Of a stretch of 19,969 nt of DNA, positions 14,840-19,969 are shown piece after piece (the stretch's first letter is position 1; the number at the start of each line of letters is the position of its first letter). The notes under the pieces were generated by a model. That model ran no database searches. It was not told the DNA's origin and was given only the letters and a program-made list of their open reading frames with translations. Origin of the DNA: an uncultured Mycoplasmatota bacterium (GTDB taxonomy: Bacteria; Bacillota_I; Bacilli_A; RF39; UBA660); the NCBI GenBank assembly GCA_948470005.1, contig CAOKNI010000020.1, positions 1 through 19,969 of the forward strand. Direction: 5' to 3'. The position numbers and the translations under genes were made by a program.

Positions 14840-15472
14840 CTACTTTATATAATCCGGATCCTTCTCATCCTCTTTAGAATCTTCCTCATTTGTAAATTGT
14901 AAATAATTGTCACTACCAATTATCTCAAATATATCAAATTCTTCTTCACTAGTATTATTCGCTTTATTGCTAAGATAACTAGCAATTACATTATCATTAT
15001 ATGTAATTGATGAAAGAATGACGATAGCATATGCCACAATATCATTAATATCATTCTCATATCCTATTACTTCTATTTTAGCATAATTATACATAATTTC
15101 AATTATATATTTGCTATTTTTATAATTATTTACCTCTACAAACCCTTTTTTGTTATCTTTTGTAAAAGCTTTGGAAAAATAAGCCTCATTATTTATATTA
15201 TAAGTAAAATCTGTTTTATTATTATAACTAACCACATCGACATATAAATAGTAAGTATACTGATTATTTGTAATTATTTCATTAAAACTACTACTTGTTT
15301 TAACTTTAAGACCTCGAGGAATATAATATCTATAACCATTTCTATTAACATTTCTCGTTGCTACATGACTATTTAAAGCACCATTAATTATATTATCAAC
15401 ATTATCTTCTTTTATACTAACACAACCTGTAAGTAAAAACCCAAGCATAAACAATAGGAATATCTTTTTCAT
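14840..15472 (-). CDS. Lipoprotein of unknown function, first gene of the envelope operon
   Basis: 210 residues. The signal peptide ends in a lipobox LTGC with the lipidated Cys at 17, so the protein is anchored to the outer face of the membrane. The mature part is Asn/Tyr-rich with alternating beta-type stretches (YTYYLYVDVV, YIIEIMYNYAKIEVIGY) and an acidic tail. No family is recognised. ATG 15472 follows a perfect GGAGG; the longer frame would start within the promoter at 15495-15523. It lies 13 bp before the acidic protein gene and heads the operon ending at 13225. Confidence 0.85.
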   Translation of the reverse strand: MKKIFLLFMLGFLLTGCVSIKEDNVDNIINGALNSHVATRNVNRNGYRYYIPRGLKVKTSSSFNEIITNNQYTYYLYVDVVSYNNKTDFTYNINNEAYFSKAFTKDNKKGFVEVNNYKNSKYIIEIMYNYAKIEVIGYENDINDIVAYAIVILSSITYNDNVIASYLSNKANNTSEEEFDIFEIIGSDNYLQFTNEEDSKEDEKDPDYIK

Positions 15473-15494
15473 TAATATCCTCCTACATTTATTA

Positions 15495-15523
15495 ATTATA
15501 AACAAAATACTAAAAAAAATCAA
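15495..15523 (-). promoter_or_regulatory. Sigma-A promoter of the lipoprotein-YtxH operon
   Basis: TTGATT (15523-15518) and a perfect TATAAT (15500-15495) are spaced 17 bp on the minus strand, with a T-rich spacer. It sits directly after the terminator of the J-domain gene. Confidence 0.85.
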
Positions 15524-15531
15524 TCTAAATT

Positions 15532-15567
15532 AAAAAAAGCTTCAAGAGTCAGATTACCGACTTCTTG
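15532..15567 (-). terminator. Terminator of the J-domain gene
   Basis: CAAGAAGTC (15567-15559) pairs with GACTCTTG (15550-15543), with one bulged A and an 8-nt loop. AAGC and then T7 (15538-15532) follow. The stop codon at 15554-15556 is in the loop. Confidence 0.72.
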
Positions 15568-17206
15568 GAACTTCTTTAGTTTTTTGGTTTGTAGTATCAA
15601 GCTTATTTTGAAGCTGTCTTGCAATTTCTTGCTTTAAAAATGTTTTATCTTTATATGGTAGAGCCCTACTATCTGATTTAATACTTAAATATTTTATATG
15701 ATTTATAACTATTTTACCACTTCCATCTAAACAAATATTTGCGTCGCTGCGAGTATATAAAACTATATAATCATACAATCCAAAACTATCTATTACCTTA
15801 AGTCCCATAAAAGATGCTTGTGTTAAAAATTCGTCTAAATTAACATAATCACCACCTAAATTAGTAATATCAATTTCTACTTCTTCTAAGCCACCAAAAA
15901 GACCATCTCTTATCATATGATATCCATCGTCTTTTAAAACTAACATCGCAAATCGTAAAGAATTACCGCCATGGCCACTAAAGATAAATATATTGTTTAT
16001 CGAATTATTTTGATAAACTTGATTTAAAATATCATTATCACCATCAAAGTCACTAAATGTTAGTCTTGCTAACACATTTGCCATAGAAATATCAAAATCT
16101 CCTGATATAATAGCTCGATAAGCAGATAAAAATTCTTCATAAATCTCTAATGCTCGCCTCATACTATCAATATCCGCGGTTTCATTATAAGCAGTCATAG
16201 CTTCATTAAAACTTTTTTGAATAGACATAAACATTGCATTTAAAGATGGCTTATTTTGAGCAATAAAGTTTTCTTTTTCTCTATATTTTAATATTAATTC
16301 TTTTAATTTAACAAAACCATTTTTTATATCGGAAATGCTATCTCCATTATTATTGCTCTGAACCAAGCGATTATATTCTTCAAGTATTTGATTATCGCTT
16401 ATTCCTTTAACCATTTCACTTAAACTAGCAAGTTCGCTATTTATAAAAGCAACACTCGAAAAAACATCTTCAATTTCCTTATGCATTTCTGCAATATAAG
16501 TATCTATTTCTTTATAATTTACACCTTCCGCTTTTATCTTCGCATTATTTTGCAAAACTTTTATTAACTCAGCAATCCGCTTATCATATAACGCATATAA
16601 TTTATATTTTTCGCATTCTTCATTTATTCTTTTTTTAAATAATTTACTTCTACTATATTTATCTTTTAAATTTTGCATCTGTTTATAAAATACTTCTACT
16701 GATGCATCATATTTTATCTCTTCTTTTATATCTTCTAAAAATACAAATTCTTGTTTAAAAAGATTTTCTTGATAATCTTCATAACATTTTTTTAAAGATT
16801 TTAAAAAGCCTTTAAATAGTTTGTCAATACTTGTTTCTTCGTCACTTAAGACCAATAAAAATTTACTAGCTTTAGCAATTTCTTTTACTTCTTCTATTAA
16901 ATCATTATCCCCAATTTTAGCATTTTGATAGTAGGCATCTATCTTACTTGCTATCTCTCTTCGGTAGGCATCTACATCAAAGACTTCATAATAATTGCCA
17001 TTTTGCTTTTTTAATTTATCAAAAAAATCATAAGCTTCATTAATTTCTTTCATTTTACCTTCATGATAAGCGATTACTTCTTTGCTTTCTTTTGTAAAAT
17101 TATCGGGATGATGTAAGCGAGCTAAGCTTCTATAGGCCTTCTTTAATTCTTGTTCACTAAATCCACGATTTAAATTTAAAATTTCTAAAGCTTTATCATA
17201 AGTCAT
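15554..17206 (-). CDS. J-domain protein with long helical region and novel C-terminal domain
   Basis: 550 residues. A J domain occupies about 2-68 (HPD at 33-35, in LHHPDN), so it should stimulate an Hsp70 (DnaK). It lacks the Gly/Phe region and zinc-finger of DnaJ, so it is a class III J protein. Residues 80-360 are charged, helical and coiled-coil prone. Residues about 365-525 form a mixed alpha/beta domain I do not recognise, with FIFSGHGGNSLRF and SFGLYDYIVLYTR as striking segments. There is no membrane segment. ATG 17206 is chosen: the promoter at 17256-17283 rules out the longest frame, although only a weak AGAGAG precedes this ATG. It is transcribed alone. The unknown tail probably selects the client. 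Confidence 0.85.
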   Translation of the reverse strand: MTYDKALEILNLNRGFSEQELKKAYRSLARLHHPDNFTKESKEVIAYHEGKMKEINEAYDFFDKLKKQNGNYYEVFDVDAYRREIASKIDAYYQNAKIGDNDLIEEVKEIAKASKFLLVLSDEETSIDKLFKGFLKSLKKCYEDYQENLFKQEFVFLEDIKEEIKYDASVEVFYKQMQNLKDKYSRSKLFKKRINEECEKYKLYALYDKRIAELIKVLQNNAKIKAEGVNYKEIDTYIAEMHKEIEDVFSSVAFINSELASLSEMVKGISDNQILEEYNRLVQSNNNGDSISDIKNGFVKLKELILKYREKENFIAQNKPSLNAMFMSIQKSFNEAMTAYNETADIDSMRRALEIYEEFLSAYRAIISGDFDISMANVLARLTFSDFDGDNDILNQVYQNNSINNIFIFSGHGGNSLRFAMLVLKDDGYHMIRDGLFGGLEEVEIDITNLGGDYVNLDEFLTQASFMGLKVIDSFGLYDYIVLYTRSDANICLDGSGKIVINHIKYLSIKSDSRALPYKDKTFLKQEIARQLQNKLDTTNQKTKEVPRSR

Positions 17207-17255
17207 CTGCTCTCTTGGTTTCTCCGTAAAGATTTCCCCTTTAATAATGTTTCTT

Positions 17256-17283
17256 ATTATATCACACATGAATAAAAAATCAA
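17256..17283 (-). promoter_or_regulatory. Promoter of the J-domain gene
   Basis: TTGATT (17283-17278), 16-bp spacer, TATAAT (17261-17256), with TGA directly before the -10 as an extended element. The leader of about 45 nt contains AAAGGGG with no usual start codon behind it. Confidence 0.75.
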
Positions 17284-17289
17284 GCAAAG

Positions 17290-17318
17290 AAAAAATTGAG
17301 ATTTTTTAGCCTCAATTT
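17290..17318 (-). terminator. Terminator of the small helical-bundle gene
   Basis: AAATTGAG... on the minus strand: AAATTGAG (17318-17311) pairs perfectly with CTCAATTT (17300-17293), followed by TTT. The TAA stop at 17319-17317 touches the stem. Confidence 0.78.
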
Positions 17319-17754
17319 ATAAATACTCTTTAAATTCTTCCCTATTATGTTCTTCGGTAGCTAAAAGCTTTTCCGCTAAAGCTACAATTTCAGGATCTTT
17401 ATCATTATACTCATTAAGCTTCTCTGTAATGGCAATAACTCCTTTTTCGTTACCTTCCATCATAAGTTTAACAATATTTTTATCCCCTTTATTAAAGGTC
17501 ATTGCCTCACTCATGATTTTACTACTAAGTTTTTGAATTGCACTTATTTCTTCTTCTTTTGCTCCATATTTAATTAATATTTTTTTAGCATCTTCACAAA
17601 ATTTCTCGTATTCGCCTCGTTGTTCACTAATAAGTTTGGCAATCCGTTCATCCTCAACTTTATCCATTACCGCGCCAATACCAATTAACCCCATCTGTGC
17701 ATTTTGATAAATAAGATTTAAAAAAATAATATTATCATTTTGTCTTTCTTTCAT
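17317..17754 (-). CDS. Small helical-bundle protein, possibly ferritin-like (DUF2383-like)
   Basis: 145 residues, almost wholly helical by composition, with four long amphipathic helices (about 6-30, 32-63, 68-105, 118-144). The pattern of Glu residues spaced along helices and the closing EEHNREEF recall DUF2383/ferritin-like bundles of clostridia and bacilli, but a full metal-ligand set is not evident, so this is tentative. There is no signal peptide or membrane helix. ATG 17754 follows GGGTGA at the right distance, but that site is buried in a hairpin (17761-17783), which could make translation depend on unfolding. Confidence 0.75.
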   Translation of the reverse strand: MKERQNDNIIFLNLIYQNAQMGLIGIGAVMDKVEDERIAKLISEQRGEYEKFCEDAKKILIKYGAKEEEISAIQKLSSKIMSEAMTFNKGDKNIVKLMMEGNEKGVIAITEKLNEYNDKDPEIVALAEKLLATEEHNREEFKEYL

Positions 17755-17783
17755 AAAAAATCACCCATTATTATTATGAGTGA
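17755..17783 (-). promoter_or_regulatory. Hairpin with T6 that also holds the ribosome binding site of the helical-bundle gene
   Basis: TCACTCAT (17783-17776) pairs with ATGGGTGA (17768-17761) with one G-U pair and a 7-nt loop. T6 (17760-17755) follows, and then directly the ATG at 17754. It looks like the terminator of the 74-residue gene upstream. Its right arm contains GGGTGA, the Shine-Dalgarno sequence of the next gene. Confidence 0.65.
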
Positions 17784-17799
17784 ATTCCCCTAAATTATT

Positions 17800-18024
17800 C
17801 TATCTTTCAAGTGAATTACCAGTAAGTAATATTTTTCTTAATAAAGCTATTTGATTATCTAAAGCCATAGCTTTTTCTCCTTGTGGATTATCAAGTCTTT
17901 CCATTTCTAAACCATCTAGTCTATCCGAAAGTATTTGCTCTAACATTGTAAGCTCACTTTCTTCTTGAATAGTTAAATACCCTTTCTTCTTTAAAAATAT
18001 TACTTGTTCTAAAACTCTTGCCAT
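17800..18024 (-). CDS. Small helical protein of unknown function
   Basis: 74 residues, no family recognised. Two amphipathic helices (about 2-33 and 48-68) flank a polar turn (LDNPQGEK), so a helical hairpin is likely. It is soluble and rich in Leu and Glu, with a GYLTIQEESELT segment that resembles helix-turn-helix spacing but is too short to call a DNA-binding domain. AAGGGGGA precedes the ATG, and a near-consensus promoter lies 28 bp upstream, so strong expression is expected. Confidence 0.72.
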   Translation of the reverse strand: MARVLEQVIFLKKKGYLTIQEESELTMLEQILSDRLDGLEMERLDNPQGEKAMALDNQIALLRKILLTGNSLER

Positions 18025-18051
18025 TTAAAATTCCCCCTTCATTCGTTATAA

Positions 18052-18080
18052 ATTATAGCATATTTTTATTTGCTTGTCAA
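18052..18080 (-). promoter_or_regulatory. Near-consensus sigma-A promoter of the 74-residue gene
   Basis: A perfect TTGACA (18080-18075) and perfect TATAAT (18057-18052) are separated by 17 bp on the minus strand. Two more TTGACA hexamers lie upstream (18091-18086 and 18113-18108), offset by 11 and 33 bp. Confidence 0.9.
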
Positions 18081-18123
18081 ATTTGTGTCAAAAAAACAAA
18101 AAACAGTTGTCAAAAAGTGATTT

Positions 18124-19758
18124 TTATACTTCTTGAACAACTGCAATAATCATTGGCTTACATTCTGTCTCTTCATATAAATATTTAGATAATTCATCTC
18201 TAATTTCCGTTTTAATCTTATTATAATCAACATAATTAGGCATTATATTTCTCTCAATAATACTCGCACAAATCTTTTTTATTTCGCTAATCATTTCGCC
18301 AGAATCTTTAATATAAATAAAGCCCCTTGTTGTAACCTCTGGACCAACTAATAAAACTTTATCGAACTTCGATATTGTTGCACTTATTAAAACAATACCA
18401 TTTTCACTTAACATTTCTCGATCTTTAATAACAAGTTCACCAACATCATCACTTGATTTACCATCAATAAGGCAATCATTTACCTTTATTTTTTCAGACT
18501 TATCAGTAATCTCGCCATTAATAAACTCCACAACTTCCCCATTTTGCTTTAAAATAATATTTTCTTTTGGCATTCCAAGAGAACTTGCAAGATCAGCATT
18601 ACCTACCATATAACGGTACTCTCCCTTAACTGGCATATAATACTTTGGTCGCACAAGCTTTAACATTTGCATTAAATCTTCACTTGAAGCATGATGAAGT
18701 ATCATCTTATCACTAGGAATATTAACAATTTCACAACCAAGCTCAGCTAAATCATTTTCCAGTTTTACGAGTACTTTCTCATTACTGTCATACCTTGGCT
18801 CTGAAAATACAATCGTATCATTCTTTTTTAATTTAATAAACTTATCATAACCATTATATATTTTAGATAAAGCCGCATATGGACTAGATTTATCATCACA
18901 AATAAGCAAAATACTATTATTATCATTTATATTAGATAAGTCACCAAGTATTCCCTCTTCAATATTAAGATATCCTTCATTAATTCCAAAATTTACCATA
19001 TTTTGTAATCTTTTACCCATTATTACTAATTTCCGGTGTGAATTAGATGCCGCACTAAAAATTTCTTGTATTGTATATAAATGAGTTGGTAAAACCATGA
19101 ACATAATACGACTACTAGCATTTTTGACAGTCTTTTTAAACATATCTACAAGTTTATGGTTAGGTGAAGTATGCCCTACATTTTCACTAAAGACTGATTC
19201 TGAAAGTAAGCACAACACGCCTAACTTTCCTACATAAGCAATTTTACCTAAATCCATATCATAAGCACCCATCATTGAAGGGTCGAATATAAAGTCGCCC
19301 GTATAACAAATAGCTCCATCTTTCGTATTAATTACATACATAACTGCATCTGGTGAACTATGAGAAACACTTATTGGGAAAATGCTTATATGGCCAAAGT
19401 TCATTTTTTTATGAGCTTTAATCTCAACAATATTATCTTTATTAACACCCATTTCAAGTAGCACATACTTCGTAAATTTAGTCGCATATACTTTTAAATT
19501 CGGAATAACTTGTAATAAATCCGCGGTAGCACCCATATTTTCATAATGACCATGTGTTATAAATAAACCTTTAATTCGTTTTCTATTTTTAACTAAATAA
19601 GTAAAATCCGGAATAATATAATCAATTCCTAGCATATTACCACTAGCATATTTAAGTCCACAATCAAAAACAAATATATCTTTATCTATTTCTACACAGT
19701 AAATATTTTTACCATTTTCGTCTAATCCACCCAAACTAAAAATCTTTATCTTACTCAA
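18124..19758 (-). CDS. RNase J-family protein with degenerate metal site (RNase J2-like)
   Basis: 544 residues. The metallo-beta-lactamase/beta-CASP architecture of RNase J is complete: KIFSLGGLDENGKN at the start, beta-CASP region about 200-345, PVxGEYR at about 376-382 and a C-terminal domain (about 430-544). The active site is altered. HxHxDH reads HGHYEN (69-74), PVHGEYR reads PVKGEYR with Lys378, HVSGH reads LHHAS, and GSQGEP reads DDKSSP. His133 and TGDF (Asp155) remain. B. subtilis and S. aureus RNase J2 also lack some of these residues and act mainly as a partner of J1; that is the likely role here in mRNA decay. TTG 19758 is chosen because GGAGTTGAT precedes it; ATG 19773 has no binding site. 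Confidence 0.85.
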   Translation of the reverse strand: MSKIKIFSLGGLDENGKNIYCVEIDKDIFVFDCGLKYASGNMLGIDYIIPDFTYLVKNRKRIKGLFITHGHYENMGATADLLQVIPNLKVYATKFTKYVLLEMGVNKDNIVEIKAHKKMNFGHISIFPISVSHSSPDAVMYVINTKDGAICYTGDFIFDPSMMGAYDMDLGKIAYVGKLGVLCLLSESVFSENVGHTSPNHKLVDMFKKTVKNASSRIMFMVLPTHLYTIQEIFSAASNSHRKLVIMGKRLQNMVNFGINEGYLNIEEGILGDLSNINDNNSILLICDDKSSPYAALSKIYNGYDKFIKLKKNDTIVFSEPRYDSNEKVLVKLENDLAELGCEIVNIPSDKMILHHASSEDLMQMLKLVRPKYYMPVKGEYRYMVGNADLASSLGMPKENIILKQNGEVVEFINGEITDKSEKIKVNDCLIDGKSSDDVGELVIKDREMLSENGIVLISATISKFDKVLLVGPEVTTRGFIYIKDSGEMISEIKKICASIIERNIMPNYVDYNKIKTEIRDELSKYLYEETECKPMIIAVVQEV

Positions 19759-19817
19759 TTCAATCAACTCCATTTCAAAATATTTTAATTAAATAAAAAA
19801 AGTTCTAAGGCAAATTA

Positions 19818-19846
19818 ATTATATCAAAAAACATTTAATAATACAA
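19818..19846 (-). promoter_or_regulatory. Promoter of the RNase J-like gene
   Basis: TTGTAT (19846-19841) and TATAAT (19823-19818) are spaced 17 bp on the minus strand, with about 55 bp of leader to the start. From 19847 to the window end I see no reliable gene. Confidence 0.7.
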
Positions 19847-19969
19847 GCTCGATTATTTACAAATAAAATTATGATTTTAAAAAATTCCTACCTTATGAAA
19901 AATGAACTTTGAATTTTACGTTGAATTAAAAAGTAAACGCTCGTAATTGATTCAAAACAAGAGAATCTC

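Noticed and set aside
15473..15523. N-terminal extension of the lipoprotein
   Set aside because: It would start within the promoter and would spoil the lipoprotein signal; ATG 15472 has a perfect GGAGG.
17207..17287. N-terminal extension of the J-domain protein
   Set aside because: It covers the promoter at 17256-17283, and the J domain begins at ATG 17206.
19929..19969. 3' end of a minus-strand gene entering at the right edge (frame ending LVLNQLRAFTF)
   Set aside because: Fourteen codons are too few to support a gene, and another frame is open there too. Sequence beyond the window is needed.

Overview
The window is AT-rich throughout, with short intergenic gaps, textbook sigma-A-type promoters and intrinsic terminators, and standard-code genes that end in TAA, TAG and TGA. 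The gene content points to a low-GC Firmicute: a class B sortase with an NPQTG substrate, a Cse60-like sporulation-family protein, a YtgP/SpoVB-type flippase, a DUF948-YtxH pair and an RNase J2-like protein. I infer an uncultured gut-type Bacilli lineage (RF39/Erysipelotrichales-like) but cannot prove it from this stretch. I found no tRNA, rRNA, CRISPR array or prophage. The only hint of a mobile element is a pair of 24-bp direct repeats at the extreme left edge, which may be the end of an insertion sequence lying outside the window.

Layout. 1-53: repeats. 55-2517: a divergent pair, a secreted NPQTG cell-wall protein (-) and an unusual class B sortase with a large cytosolic N-terminal domain (+). 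2522-3810: trmB coupled to an unknown gene (-). 3868-4209: a small Asn/Gln-rich coiled-coil protein (+), convergent with a MurJ/SpoVB-family flippase that follows a cse60-like gene (4218-6050, -). 6234-8502: a PHP-domain phosphoesterase, a Pro/Tyr/Gly-rich small protein and a helical-repeat protein. 8556-10990: M29 aminopeptidase and tyrS, overlapping. 11117-13123: a membrane-anchored surface protein with four InlB-type repeats. 13225-15523: an envelope operon of lipoprotein, acidic cytosolic protein, DUF948 and YtxH. 15554-17283: a J-domain protein with its own promoter. 17317-18080: two small genes separated by a hairpin that holds a ribosome binding site. 18124-19846: an RNase J paralogue whose metal-binding motifs are degenerate.

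Housekeeping functions (TrmB, TyrRS, RNase J family, M29 peptidase, flippase) alternate with poorly known envelope genes. The best candidates for something new are: the sortase/NPQTG pair with its unknown cytosolic domain; the cysteine-bearing InlB-repeat protein; the lipoprotein/acidic protein/DUF948/YtxH operon; the 28-residue helical-repeat protein; the hairpin covering a ribosome binding site at 17761-17783; and the long inverted repeat in the leader of the aminopeptidase-tyrS unit.

Many terminator hairpins contain or touch the stop codon of their own gene, and two of them appear to serve convergent genes from both sides. Several starts were moved downstream of the longest open frame because a promoter or ribosome binding site rules out the longer form.
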